Below the pieces are notes generated by a model. The model was not told the DNA's origin, ran no database searches, and saw only the letters and a list, made by a program, of their open reading frames with translations. From contig NZ_BMTN01000007.1 of the NCBI RefSeq assembly GCF_014649695.1, positions 62,001-126,000 of the forward strand: 64,000 nucleotides of DNA, read 5' to 3'. Below are positions 53,292 to 62,413 of this stretch, in pieces. The DNA comes from Streptomyces kurssanovii. GTDB taxonomy: Bacteria > Actinomycetota > Actinomycetes > Streptomycetales > Streptomycetaceae. The stretch's first letter is position 1, and every line of letters begins with the position of its first letter. Made by a program: the position numbers and the translations under genes.

Positions 53292-54046
53292 GACCTCGCC
53301 TCCGTGTAGGCCTGGGGGAGCAGGAGGACGCCCAGGCAGTGGCAGCCGCTCAGCGCGGAGGTGAAGGCGGTGAGGGTCAGCGCCGTCAGGGCGAAGACCT
53401 TCGCAGCGCCCGCGCAGGACAGGCTCAGCACGACGACCGCCATCGTGAACGAGACGGCGAAGAGAGGGGCCGTGACGAGCACTCCCCAGGCGCCGACCGC
53501 CGCGCGTGCCTGGATCCGGCGCTGGTCGTGCGTCTGGGAGCGCAAGGTCACGCGGCGCAGCAGCAGTGCGCAGGCGACGGTGCCGAGGGCCGTGCCGCCC
53601 AGCGCCGGCCAGGCGTAGTAGAGGCCGGGCCAGGGGCCGAGCAGCTGGGATCCGGCCGGGCACTCGACGGCGAGCGCCCGTCCGGGGCGTCCCTTGGAGT
53701 CCGCCGAGGCCGTACGCGCGGCAATGACGACGAGCACCGTGAGGATCGCCGCCTGCGCGGCGAGGAACGCGGCCAGAGCGCGGGGCACGTGGTCGCGGAC
53801 GCGGCGGGGCGTCACTTCGGCCACCCGTATCCAGCTGTGCCGCGGGCGGGCGACCAGATCGGCCGCCAGTACTCCGGCCATGACGCACAGGCCGAACGCG
53901 GGGAACGCGTAGAGGAGTTGGACGTCCGGCTCCGGGCTGAAGTCGACGAGTGCGCCGACCGCGACGCCGGCGGCCGCGCCCGCCCATCGGACGGGGGTGT
54001 CGATCCACGTGCGCCAGGTGCCTTCCGCCGTCGAGGCAGCAGACAT
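53288..54046 (-). CDS. Integral membrane protein paired with the GntR regulator
   Basis: Polytopic membrane protein of 252 aa with about six hydrophobic segments. Its final helices are FAVSFTMAVVVLSLSCAGAAKVFALTALTLTAFTSAL. I do not recognise a functional family. ATG 54046 has AAAGGTGG about six bases upstream. It is the first gene of a two-gene operon with the GntR regulator, overlapping by four bases. The YtrA context would suggest stress-responsive envelope function, but that is inference. Confidence 0.85.
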   Translation of the reverse strand: MSAASTAEGTWRTWIDTPVRWAGAAAGVAVGALVDFSPEPDVQLLYAFPAFGLCVMAGVLAADLVARPRHSWIRVAEVTPRRVRDHVPRALAAFLAAQAAILTVLVVIAARTASADSKGRPGRALAVECPAGSQLLGPWPGLYYAWPALGGTALGTVACALLLRRVTLRSQTHDQRRIQARAAVGAWGVLVTAPLFAVSFTMAVVVLSLSCAGAAKVFALTALTLTAFTSALSGCHCLGVLLLPQAYTEARS

Positions 54047-54074
54047 GCCGACCACCTTTCTCCGTCCGTCGGGT

Positions 54075-54130
54075 GTATCAAGGTGGTGACACAATTGCCC
54101 AGCTCCCGGACTGTGTCAAGGAGTTGATAC
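54075..54130 (-). promoter_or_regulatory. Promoter and inverted repeats of the membrane protein-GntR operon
   Basis: On the minus strand a consensus -35 TTGACA lies at 54119-54114. Two 18-bp arms (54075-54092 and 54113-54130) are imperfect inverted copies, sharing GTATCAA at the outside and TGACAC at the inside (13 of 18 matches, 20-base spacer). The right arm overlaps the -35. This would suit binding of two GntR dimers and autoregulation. Confidence 0.65.
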
Positions 54131-54174
54131 GCCGATCCGGGGGCCGGGGAGGGTGGCGGCGCCGGACGTAAGAC

Positions 54175-54208
54175 GGCGGCCCCCCGGCCGTGAAGCCGGG
54201 GGGCCGCC
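54175..54208 (-). terminator. Terminator of the pyruvate kinase gene
   Basis: Perfect 14-bp stem GGCGGCCCCCCGGC / GCCGGGGGGCCGCC with a CGTGAA loop, 21 bases after the pyk stop on the minus strand. Confidence 0.92.
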
Positions 54209-54228
54209 TGTGGGCAAGGGGAGCGGGG

Positions 54229-55659
54229 TCAGCCGCGGGCCTCGCCGCCGAGGTGGTGGACGCGCACCATGTTCGTCGTGCCCGGGACGCCGGGAGGCGA
54301 GCCGGCCGTGATCACCATGACGTCACCCGCGTTGTAGCGCTGGAGCTTGAGCAACTCCGCGTCGACGAGTTCGACCATCGCGTCCGTCGTCTCCACGAAG
54401 GGTGCGAGGAAGGACTCCACGCCCCAGCTCAGCGTCAGCTGGTTACGGGTGGACTGGTCCGTCGTGAAGGCGAGGATGGGCTGCTCCGCGCGGTAGCGGG
54501 ACAGACGGCGGGCCGTGTCACCGGACTTGGTGAACGCGATCAGCGCCTTGCCGCCCAGGAAGTCCGCGATCTCGGCGGCCGCGCGGGCGACCGAACCGCC
54601 CTGGGTGCGGGGCTTCTTGCCGGGGACCAGGGGCTGGAGGCCCTTGGAGAGGAGCTCCTCCTCCGCGGCGATGACGATCTTCGACATCGTCTTGACCGTC
54701 TCGATCGGGTACGCGCCGACCGACGACTCCGCCGAGAGCATGACCGCGTCCGCGCCGTCCAGGATCGCGTTCGCGACGTCGGACGCCTCGGCGCGGGTGG
54801 GGCGGGAGTTGGTGATCATCGACTCCATCATCTGGGTCGCCACGATCACCGGCTTCGCGTTGCGGCGGCACAGTTCGATGAGGCGCTTCTGCACCATCGG
54901 GACGCGCTCGAGCGGGTACTCCACCGCGAGGTCGCCGCGGGCCACCATCACGCCGTCGAAGGCCATGACGACGTCCTGCATGTTCTCGACCGCCTGCGGC
55001 TTCTCCACCTTGGCGATGACGGGGACGCGGCGGCCCTCCTCGTCCATGACCTTGTGGACGTCCTTGACGTCGCTCGCGTCACGGACGAAGGAGAGAGCGA
55101 CCATGTCGCAGCCCATGCGCAGTGCGAAGCGCAGGTCCTCGACGTCCTTCTCGGAAAGAGCCGGGACGTTGACGGCCGCGCCGGGCAGGTTGATGCCCTT
55201 GTGGTCGGAGATCACGCCGCCCTCGACGACGATCGTCTTGACCCGCGACCCGTCGACCTCGACGACCCGCAGTTCGACGTTTCCGTCGTTGATCAGGACC
55301 TGGTCGCCCTTGGAGACGTCACCGGGCAGGCCCTTGTAGGTCGTCCCGCAGATCGACTTGTCGCCGGGGACGTCCTCGGTCGTGATGGTGAACTCGTCAC
55401 CGCGGACCAGTTCGACCGGCCCCTCGGCGAAGGTCTCCAGGCGGATCTTGGGGCCCTGAAGGTCGGCCAGCACGCCAACGGCGTGGCCGGTGTCCTCGCA
55501 CACCTGGCGGACGCGGTGGTACCGCTCCTCGTGGTCGGCGTGGGTCCCGTGGCTGAAGTTGAAGCGGGCCACGTTCATACCGGCCTCGATGAGCGCTTTC
55601 AGCTGCTCGTATGAGTCGACGGCGGGGCCCAGTGTGCAGACGATTTTGGAACGGCGCAT
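54229..55659 (-). CDS. pyk: Pyruvate kinase
   Basis: Glycolytic enzyme (476 aa) that converts PEP and ADP to pyruvate and ATP. The N-terminal barrel begins MRRSKIVCTLGPAVDSYEQL. Metal/substrate motifs are ARFNFSHG, VIAKVEKPQAV with the catalytic Lys, VARGDLAVEYP and KPVIVATQMMESM. The C-terminal allosteric domain is complete. AGGAT seven bases upstream supports ATG 55659. A palindrome CGGAATATTCCG at 55689-55700 lies just upstream and may be regulatory. It is separated from ackA by 106 bp on the same strand. Confidence 0.97.
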   Translation of the reverse strand: MRRSKIVCTLGPAVDSYEQLKALIEAGMNVARFNFSHGTHADHEERYHRVRQVCEDTGHAVGVLADLQGPKIRLETFAEGPVELVRGDEFTITTEDVPGDKSICGTTYKGLPGDVSKGDQVLINDGNVELRVVEVDGSRVKTIVVEGGVISDHKGINLPGAAVNVPALSEKDVEDLRFALRMGCDMVALSFVRDASDVKDVHKVMDEEGRRVPVIAKVEKPQAVENMQDVVMAFDGVMVARGDLAVEYPLERVPMVQKRLIELCRRNAKPVIVATQMMESMITNSRPTRAEASDVANAILDGADAVMLSAESSVGAYPIETVKTMSKIVIAAEEELLSKGLQPLVPGKKPRTQGGSVARAAAEIADFLGGKALIAFTKSGDTARRLSRYRAEQPILAFTTDQSTRNQLTLSWGVESFLAPFVETTDAMVELVDAELLKLQRYNAGDVMVITAGSPPGVPGTTNMVRVHHLGGEARG

Positions 55660-55765
55660 AAGGCGGATCCTATCGGTTTGTTTCCCTGCGGAATATTCCG
55701 TCTGGTGGAATGTACAAATGGGCGCCGGCCCGCTCAGGCGTTCAGCCTTCCGGCCTTCCAGCGCT

Positions 55766-57019
55766 TCAGGCTGTCGGGCTGTCGGGCACCCCCTTCTTCA
55801 CGTCTCCCGTCACCAGCTCGAAGGTCTGTCGCGCGATCTCGAGCTCCTCGTCCGTCGGCACGACGGCGACCGCCACCCGTGCGTACTCCGGCGAGATCAG
55901 CCGCGCCGTGTCCGACCGGGCGGCGTTCAGCCCGGCGTCCACCACGAGGCCCATCTCCTCCAGACCCGCGAGAGCAGCCTCTCGCACCGGGGCGGCGTTC
56001 TCGCCGACACCCGCCGTGAACGCCACCGCGTCCACCCGCCCGAGCACCGCGTAGTACGCGCCGATGTACTTCTTCAGCCGGTGGACGTAGATGTCGAACG
56101 CCAGCCGCGCCCGCTCGTCGCCCTCGTCGATCCGCCGGCGGATCTCCCTCATGTCGTTGTCCCCGCACAGGCCCACCAGACCGCTCTTCTTGTTGAGCAG
56201 TGCGTCGATCTCGTCGGTGCTCATGCCGGCGACGCGCTTCAGGTGGAAGGTCACCGCCGGGTCGATGTCACCGGAGCGCGTACCCATCACGAGACCCTCC
56301 AAGGGGGTCAGCCCCATCGAGGTCTCCACACACCGGCCACCGGCCACCGCGGACGCGGAGGCGCCGTTGCCGAGGTGCAGCACGATGACGTTCACCTCGG
56401 ACGGGTCCTTGCCGAGCAGCGCCGCGGTGGCCCGTGAGACGTAGGCGTGCGAGGTGCCGTGGAAGCCGTAGCGGCGGATACGGTGCGCGTCCGCGGTCTC
56501 GACGTCGATGGCGTACCGGGCGGCCGCCTCCGGCATCGTCGTGTGGAAGGCGGTGTCGAAGACGGCGACCTGGGGGAGGTCCGGGCGCAGCGCCCGGGCC
56601 GTGCGGATGCCGGTGATGTTCGCCGGGTTGTGCAGCGGCGCGACGGGGACGAGGCGCTCCACCTCCGCGATCACCTCGTCGGTGATCACGGTCGGGGCGT
56701 GGAACTTCAGACCGCCGTGCACGACCCGGTGGCCGATCGCGGCGAGCGCGGGGGAGTCCAGTCCGAGCCCGTCCTGCGTGAGCTCCTCGGACACCGCCTT
56801 GAGCGCCGCGTCGTGGTCCGCGATCGGGCCCGTGCGCTCGCGCCGCTCGCCGCCGCCTTCGAGGGGCGTGTGCACCAGCCGCGAGGTTGCCTCGCCGATC
56901 CTCTCCACCAGACCGACCGCCAGCCGGGACGAGTCGCGCATGTCGAGCAGCTGGTACTTCAGCGACGACGAGCCGGAGTTGAGGACGAGGACGCGCGTGG
57001 GGGACTGCGGGGCGGTCAT
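55766..57019 (-). CDS. ackA: Acetate kinase
   Basis: ASKHA-fold kinase of 417 aa, acetyl-P plus ADP to acetate plus ATP. Motifs are VLVLNSGSSSLKY at the N-terminus, IGHRVVHGG, the catalytic FDTAFHTTMP and RRYGFHGTSHAYV, the phosphate-loop LHLGNGAS and MGTRSGD, and GVGENAAPVR. The ATG overlaps the pta stop (ATGA), so the Pta-AckA acetate pathway is translated in coupling. The length is near the usual 400. Confidence 0.97.
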   Translation of the reverse strand: MTAPQSPTRVLVLNSGSSSLKYQLLDMRDSSRLAVGLVERIGEATSRLVHTPLEGGGERRERTGPIADHDAALKAVSEELTQDGLGLDSPALAAIGHRVVHGGLKFHAPTVITDEVIAEVERLVPVAPLHNPANITGIRTARALRPDLPQVAVFDTAFHTTMPEAAARYAIDVETADAHRIRRYGFHGTSHAYVSRATAALLGKDPSEVNVIVLHLGNGASASAVAGGRCVETSMGLTPLEGLVMGTRSGDIDPAVTFHLKRVAGMSTDEIDALLNKKSGLVGLCGDNDMREIRRRIDEGDERARLAFDIYVHRLKKYIGAYYAVLGRVDAVAFTAGVGENAAPVREAALAGLEEMGLVVDAGLNAARSDTARLISPEYARVAVAVVPTDEELEIARQTFELVTGDVKKGVPDSPTA

Positions 57020-59097
57020 GCGGGGAGCTCCTGGGCCTGGGACTGGATCGCGGTGATCGCGACCGTGTTGACGATGTCGCTGACCAGTGCGCCGCGCGAC
57101 AGGTCGTTGACCGGCTTGCGCAGGCCCTGGAGCACCGGTCCGACCGCGACGGCGCCGGCCGAGCGCTGCACGGCCTTGTAGGTGTTGTTGCCGGTGTTCA
57201 GGTCCGGGAAGATCAGGACCGTGGCCCGGCCGGCGACCTCGGAGTCCGGCAGCTTGGTGGCGGCGACGGAGGGCTCGACGGCGGCGTCGTACTGGATGGG
57301 TCCCTCGACGTGCAGGTCCGGACGTGACGCGCGCACCAGCTTCGTCGCCTCACGCACCTTGTCCACGTCGGCACCGGAGCCCGACGTGCCGGTGGAGTAC
57401 GACAGCATCGCGATCCGCGGCTCCACGCCGAAGCGGGCAGCCGTCACGGCGGACTGCACCGCGATGTCGGCGAGCTGTTCCGCGTCCGGGTCCGGGTTGA
57501 TCGCGCAGTCGCCGTAGACGAGGACCTCGTCGGCCAGGCACATGAAGAACACCGACGAGACGATCGACGCCTCCGGCTTTGTCTTGATGATTTCGAAGGC
57601 CGGGCGGATCGTGGCCGCCGTGGAGTGCACCGAGCCCGACACCATGCCGTCGGCCAGGCCTTTGTCCACCATCAGCGTGCCGAAGTAGTTCACGTCCGCC
57701 ACCACGTCGTACGCCAGCTCGACCGTCACGCCCTTGTGCGCGCGCAGCTGTGCGTACCGCTCGGCGAAGGGCTGACGCAGGTCGGACGTCTGGGGGTCGA
57801 TCAGCTGGGCGGCCGACAGGTCGATGCCCAGGTCGGCGGCCTTCTTGCGGATGACCTCGGTGTCGCCGAGGAGCGTCAGGTCGCACACGTCGCGGCGGAC
57901 GAGCACGTCGGCCGCGCGCAGCACCCGCTCCTCCGTGCCCTCCGGCAGCACCACCCGGCGGCGGTGCGCACGGGCCTGCTCCAGCAGTTCGTGCTCGAAC
58001 ATCATCGGGGTGACCCGGCCGCTGCGGGCCACCGCGAGCCTGGCCAGCAGGTCCCCGGTGTCCACATGACGCTCGAAGAGGCCGATCGCGGTCTCCGCCT
58101 TGCGCGGCGTGGAGGCGTTCAACTTGCCCTCCATCGCGAACAGTTCCGCCGCGGTCGGGAAGCTGTTCCCCGTCACGGAGACGACCGGGGTGCCGGGCGC
58201 GAGGCGGGCCGCGAGGGTGAGGATCCCCTCGCTGGGGCGCTCGTTCAGCGTCAGCAGTACGCCCGCGATGGGCGGCGTGCCCGCGGAGTGCGCGGCGAGC
58301 GCGCCCACGACCAGGTCGGCACGGTCGCCCGGGGTGACGACGAGGCAGCCGGGGGTCAGGGCGGGCAGGAAGCTCGGGAGCATCGCGCCGCCGAAGACGA
58401 AGTCGAGGGCGTCCCGGGCGAGCCCCGAGTCGTCGCCGAGGAGGACCGTGCCGCCCAGGGCGTGCGTGATCTGGGCGACCGTGGGGGCGGCGAGCGCGGG
58501 CTCGTCGGGGAGCACGTAGCAGGGGACGGGGAGGCGGGCCGCGAGCCGCTCGGCTATGCCGGCCCGCTCGTCGGGGGCGACCCGGTTGGCGACCATGGCG
58601 AGGACGTTGCAGCCGAGGGCCTCGTAGGCGCGGAAGGCGTTGCGCGTCTCCGCCCGTACGGACTCCGGGGTCTGGTCCTTGCCCCCCACCACCGCGATCA
58701 CGGAGGCGCCGAACTCGTTGGCGAGCCGGGCGTTGAGCGCCAGCTCGTCCGGGAGCTGGGTGCCCGCGTAGTCGGTGCCGAGGACCAGGACCACCTGGTA
58801 CTCCCTGGCCACCGCCAGGAAGCGCTCGACCAGACGGGAGACCAGCTCGTCGGTGCCCTGCTCCGCCTGGAGCGCGGCAGCCTCGTCGTAGTCCATGCCG
58901 TAGACGGAGGCGGGGTCCTGGGAGAGGCGGTAGCGCGCCCGCAACAGCTCGAAGAGCCGGTCGGGGCCGTCGTGGACGAGGGGGCGGAAGACGCCCACCC
59001 GGTCCACCTGGCGGGTCAGGAGCTCCATGACCCCCAGCTCGACCACCTGCCGGCCGTCTCCGCGGTCGATCCCGGTCACGTAAACGCTGCGCGCCAC
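57016..59097 (-). CDS. pta: Phosphate acetyltransferase, long form
   Basis: Enzyme of 693 aa, acetyl-CoA plus phosphate to acetyl-P. It is the long class: an N-terminal P-loop/DRTGG regulatory part (RSVYVTGIDRGDGRQVVELGVMELL, with the usual P-loop glycine pattern degraded) is followed from about residue 370 by the PTA_PTB catalytic domain (VVLPEGTEERVLRAADVL, MVSGSVHSTAATIRPAFEIIKT, FPDLNTGNNTYKAVQR). GTG 59097 has GGGAGA six bases upstream; an upstream ATG 59121 lacks one. It is the first gene of the pta-ackA unit. Confidence 0.95.
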   Translation of the reverse strand: MARSVYVTGIDRGDGRQVVELGVMELLTRQVDRVGVFRPLVHDGPDRLFELLRARYRLSQDPASVYGMDYDEAAALQAEQGTDELVSRLVERFLAVAREYQVVLVLGTDYAGTQLPDELALNARLANEFGASVIAVVGGKDQTPESVRAETRNAFRAYEALGCNVLAMVANRVAPDERAGIAERLAARLPVPCYVLPDEPALAAPTVAQITHALGGTVLLGDDSGLARDALDFVFGGAMLPSFLPALTPGCLVVTPGDRADLVVGALAAHSAGTPPIAGVLLTLNERPSEGILTLAARLAPGTPVVSVTGNSFPTAAELFAMEGKLNASTPRKAETAIGLFERHVDTGDLLARLAVARSGRVTPMMFEHELLEQARAHRRRVVLPEGTEERVLRAADVLVRRDVCDLTLLGDTEVIRKKAADLGIDLSAAQLIDPQTSDLRQPFAERYAQLRAHKGVTVELAYDVVADVNYFGTLMVDKGLADGMVSGSVHSTAATIRPAFEIIKTKPEASIVSSVFFMCLADEVLVYGDCAINPDPDAEQLADIAVQSAVTAARFGVEPRIAMLSYSTGTSGSGADVDKVREATKLVRASRPDLHVEGPIQYDAAVEPSVAATKLPDSEVAGRATVLIFPDLNTGNNTYKAVQRSAGAVAVGPVLQGLRKPVNDLSRGALVSDIVNTVAITAIQSQAQELPA

Positions 59098-59236
59098 GCG
59101 TACTCTCCCGTCCAAGTCCATGGGCGATCCGGGGCGTACCCCGGCCCCCCGCCGCTTCGCCGGCCCGCCCGGTGCTCCGCCGTACGGACGGCGGAACCGG
59201 GCGCGCCGAAAGGCCGCTCGGGGCGGCAATGCCCTC

Positions 59237-59265
59237 TTGACAATACCTCCGCGGGTGGCTAGGGC
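59237..59265 (+). promoter_or_regulatory. Candidate pfkA promoter
   Basis: Consensus -35 TTGACA (59237-59242) and -10-like TAGGGC (59260-59265), 17 bases apart, reading toward pfkA with a leader of about 150 bases. The -10 is weak (TAGGGC against TANNNT) and may rely on the good -35. The 324-bp intergenic region (59098-59421) also serves divergent pta. Confidence 0.6.
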
Positions 59266-59281
59266 GCCCGCCGGGCGAGAA

Positions 59282-59325
59282 CGGTGGCGCCGACGGCCAC
59301 GAGCGGTGGCGCCGACGGCCGCGAG
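59282..59325 (+). repeat. 22-bp tandem repeat in the pfkA leader
   Basis: Two adjacent 22-bp copies (59282-59303 and 59304-59325), each starting CGGTGGCGCCGACGGCC, differ at one position (A versus G). They lie just downstream of the candidate promoter, in the presumed untranslated leader. Confidence 0.85.
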
Positions 59326-59421
59326 CGGCGCGGAGTAGCAGGGAGCGCGGGCGTTCCCCGGCCCGTGGGACAATCGGATGTGGGCTCACAAGGACCACTG
59401 ACGAGCAGGAGACACAGCACG

Positions 59422-60447
59422 ATGCGCATCGGAGTGCTCACCGCAGGCGGAGACTGCCCGGGTCTGAACGCAGTGATCCGGTCGGTCGTGCACCGTGCCA
59501 TGACGGGTCACGGCGACGAAGTCATCGGTTTCGAGGACGGTTTCAAGGGCCTCCTCGACGGCCACTACCGTCCGCTCGACCTCAACGCCGTCAGTGGCAT
59601 CCTCGCCCGCGGCGGCACGATCCTCGGCTCCGCCCGCCTCGAGCGCGGCCGGCTGCGCGAAGCGGCGGAGAACGCGGCGGAGTTGGCGAAGCAGTACGGC
59701 ATCGACGCTCTCATCCCGATCGGCGGCGAGGGCACGCTCACCGCGTCCCGGATGCTGTCGGAGGCGGGGATGCCCGTCGTCGGCGTGCCGAAGACCATCG
59801 ACAACGACATCTCCTCCACCGACCGCACCTTCGGTTTCGACACCGCCGTCATGGTCGCCACGGAGGCCATCGACCGGCTGAAGACCACCGCCGAGTCGCA
59901 CCAGCGGGTCATGGTCGTCGAGGTCATGGGCCGGCACGCCGGGTGGATCGCCCTGGAGTCGGGCATGGCCGGCGGCGCGCACGGCATCTGCCTGCCCGAG
60001 CGGCCCTTCGAGGTGGACGACCTCGTCAAGATGGTCGAGGAGCGCTTCGCCCGCGGCAAGAAGTTCGCGGTGATCTGCGTCGCGGAGGGCGCGCACCCCG
60101 CCGAGGGCTCCATGGAGTACGCCAAGGGCGAGATCGACCAGTTCGGCCACGAGCGCTTCCAGGGCATCGGCAACCGGCTCGCCGCCGAGCTGGAGCGCCG
60201 GCTCGGCAAGGAGGCCAAGCCGGTCATCCTCGGCCACGTCCAGCGAGGCGGCACGCCCACGGCGTACGACAGGGTGCTCGCGACCCGCTTCGGGTGGCAC
60301 GCGGTGGAGGCCGCGCACCGGGGCGAGTTCGGCATGATGACCGCTTTGCGTGGTACGGACGTGAAGATGGTGCCGCTGGCGCACGCGGTCACCCGGCTGA
60401 AGACCGTCCCGGAGGGCCGGATGTTCGAGGCGGAGTCCGTCTTCTGA
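59422..60447 (+). CDS. pfkA: 6-phosphofructokinase, ATP-dependent type
   Basis: Glycolytic enzyme of 341 aa phosphorylating fructose 6-phosphate. Motifs are GVLTAGGDCPGLNAV at the N-terminus, the phosphoryl-donor loop GGEGT with Gly104, PKTIDNDI with Lys124, and MGRHAGWIAL. Gly104 favours ATP as donor, whereas Lys124 is usual in PPi-dependent relatives. This Gly/Lys mix is characteristic of actinobacterial group III ATP-PFKs. GAGCAGGAGA lies upstream of ATG 59422. The last residues (GRMFEAESVF) are the normal end. Confidence 0.96.
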   Translation: MRIGVLTAGGDCPGLNAVIRSVVHRAMTGHGDEVIGFEDGFKGLLDGHYRPLDLNAVSGILARGGTILGSARLERGRLREAAENAAELAKQYGIDALIPIGGEGTLTASRMLSEAGMPVVGVPKTIDNDISSTDRTFGFDTAVMVATEAIDRLKTTAESHQRVMVVEVMGRHAGWIALESGMAGGAHGICLPERPFEVDDLVKMVEERFARGKKFAVICVAEGAHPAEGSMEYAKGEIDQFGHERFQGIGNRLAAELERRLGKEAKPVILGHVQRGGTPTAYDRVLATRFGWHAVEAAHRGEFGMMTALRGTDVKMVPLAHAVTRLKTVPEGRMFEAESVF

Positions 60448-60631
60448 GGATTCGCCCCGGCCGAGCGGCCTTGATCGTCCCCCCGTGGCGATCAAGGCCG
60501 CTCGGCGTTTCCCCCGCCGGTGGTTGGCGAAGACCACTCTTGAGTTACCCGCCGCCGCTCGCAAGGCTGTTCCCGGTCCGGGACGTGTCCCACCTCGTCC
60601 CAGCAGGTGGGCGGCAGTGGGGGAGCAGCGA

Positions 60632-61686
60632 ATGGACGTCGCCGAGAGCGGTGCTCCGGATCCGGAGCGGGTGCGCGACCCCGCCGGGTTCGTCGCCGCG
60701 ATGCAGGCGCTCAAGGACCGCTCGGGCCTGACCTACCGGGAGTTGACGTCCCGTGCGGAAGCGGTCGGGGACGTGCTGCCGCGTTCCACCGTCGCCAACA
60801 TGCTCGGCCGCACCACGCTCCCGCGTGAGGAACTCGTCGCCGCGTTCGTACGGGCTGCGGGGCGGAGCCGGGCGAACTCGACGCGTGGCTGCGGGTACGC
60901 AAGGAGCTGACCCGCCGCGAGCGGCCGGCGGTGGCGGTGGCGGAAGCGACGGGCACGGGACACGGTGGACCGGCGCCGGCCCTCACGGAGTCCGGAAGCG
61001 AACCGCGGTCCGGCGACGAAGCGTTGCTCTCCGCGGCGGACGGGGTGTCATCCCGACCGGGCACCACCCCGCGTACGGACGCGCCGGGACCCGCGCCGTC
61101 CGGCCCACGGCGACGGCCCCGGGCGCTGCCGGCGGCGGTGGCGGCCGTCGTGATCGCCGCGGCGGTCACCGCGGCCGTGCCGCACTTCGGCGGCGGCTCG
61201 GACGCGGTCGCCGAGCCGCCCGGGGTGGGCGGGCCCGCTCCCGGACCGGTGCGGATACGGGCCGTGGACTCCGGGCTGTGCCTCGCGGAGCAGGGCGGGC
61301 AGAACGGCCAGCTCTACCAGCAGCCGTGCTCGCCGGACTCCGTCCCCAGGTTCCCCCTGAAACGGCTCGGGACCGACTGGCGGCTCGAGACCTTCCACAC
61401 CACCTTCGGCTGGGGCTGCACCGGCGTCCAGGAGAAGTCCACCGAGGCCGGCGCCCCGGTGGAGGACCAGGAGTGCGGCAAACGCGGCCCGGCGGAGGCC
61501 TTCCGCGTGGAACCGGCGGGCAAGCCCGTACGCGGCTACCGGCTTCGCCCCGTCCACAGTGGCCTGTGTGCCGGGGTGGACGCCGCCGACAGCGAGAAGA
61601 AGGGCGCCGACATCCGTCAGCTCGCCTGCACCGACGACGGCACGGGCCAGCTGTTCTCGTTCGACCCGAGGACCGGGCGCTCCTAG
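60632..61686 (+). pseudogene. HTH-transmembrane-lectin-like gene interrupted by a frameshift
   Basis: Two adjoining open frames join into one expected protein. The first begins MDVAESGAPDPERVRDPAGFVAAMQALKDRSG and contains a XRE-type HTH (LTYRELTSRAEAVGDVLPRSTVANML). It then runs out of frame after FVRA at about 60854. Adding one base there restores ACGAEPGELDAWLRVRKEL and leads in-frame to 60931-61686, with a transmembrane segment (ALPAAVAAVVIAAAVTAAVPHF) and a ricin/beta-trefoil-like C-terminus (VRIRAVDSGLCLAEQ, HSGLCAGV, RQLACTDDGTGQLFSF). Apart from the frameshift the gene looks intact. It is either a recent mutation or a sequence error. Confidence 0.82.
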
Positions 61687-61729
61687 GGTCTTTCGTCCGG
61701 ATCCGGCATGATCCGAACGAGAGGCCCTA
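61684..61729. terminator. Bidirectional hairpin between convergent regulators
   Basis: A 20-bp stem with three mismatched or wobble positions: the left arm starts TAGGG at the stop codon of the frameshifted gene, and the right arm ends CCCTA at the stop of the convergent XRE gene. The loop is CGGCAT. Both stop codons are inside the stem. Confidence 0.75.
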
Positions 61730-62413
61730 ACGCTGAGGGCCGCGGGCCAGCTCCCAGAAGTGGTCCACGATCCGGTCGAGGAACTCACGTCCCGGCTCGC
61801 CGGTGTCGTCGGAGGCCGCGCCCCAGCTCAGCGTGGCCACCATCCGGGACTGGTAGTCGGCGTGCAGTTGCTGGAGGACGTCCTGGAGATGGCCGCGTTC
61901 CAGCGGCAGCATCTTGCCCACCGGGCGCACGTACGCCTGCCAGCGGGAGGTCACCGCGTCCCGCAGCAGATCGGCCAGGTCCTTGTCGCGGCCGGTCGCG
62001 GCGAGCAGTTCACGGGGCGCCAGGCCGAGCGCCCCGGCGAGAGCCGCGGTCTGCCGCTCGTTGCCCCGCCATCTGCCCGACTCCTCCATCCGCAGATAGG
62101 CGGAGGCGTCCATGCCGAGCCGCCGGGCCAGCTCGTCGGGCGCGAGACCGCGGGCGATCCGGTGTTCGCGCAGGCTCGTCGCGGTGGAGAGAAGCTCGCC
62201 CGGTGAGCACCACAGCACGCCGGCCAGCGCGGTCAGCTCCCGGGTGCCGGGGACGGCGAGCCCCCGCTCCCATGCCGTCACGGTCTCGGGGGTGACCGGC
62301 AGCCCGTACTGGGCCCGCAACCCGTACGCCACATGACCTGGAGCCATACCCAGGGCCTCGCGCAGTCGGCGCGCGGCGGGGGCGTTGAACGGAGGGGAGG
62401 GGTTGTGCTGCAC
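61727..62413 (-). CDS. XRE-type regulator with two helix-turn-helix domains
   Basis: Transcription factor of about 228 aa. A first HTH (about 10-70, APAARRLREALGMAPGHVAYGLRAQYGLPVTPETVTAWERG) and a second (about 80-140, LREHRIARGLAPDELARRLGMDASAYLRMEESGRW) are followed by a helical effector region ending HFWELARGPQR. Start GTG 62413 has AGG eight bases upstream; GTG 62419 is an alternative. The target is unknown. It lies 218 bp beyond the end of the sugar-permease genes on the same strand. That gap (62414-62631) shows nothing I can identify. Confidence 0.85.
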   Translation of the reverse strand: MQHNPSPPFNAPAARRLREALGMAPGHVAYGLRAQYGLPVTPETVTAWERGLAVPGTRELTALAGVLWCSPGELLSTATSLREHRIARGLAPDELARRLGMDASAYLRMEESGRWRGNERQTAALAGALGLAPRELLAATGRDKDLADLLRDAVTSRWQAYVRPVGKMLPLERGHLQDVLQQLHADYQSRMVATLSWGAASDDTGEPGREFLDRIVDHFWELARGPQR

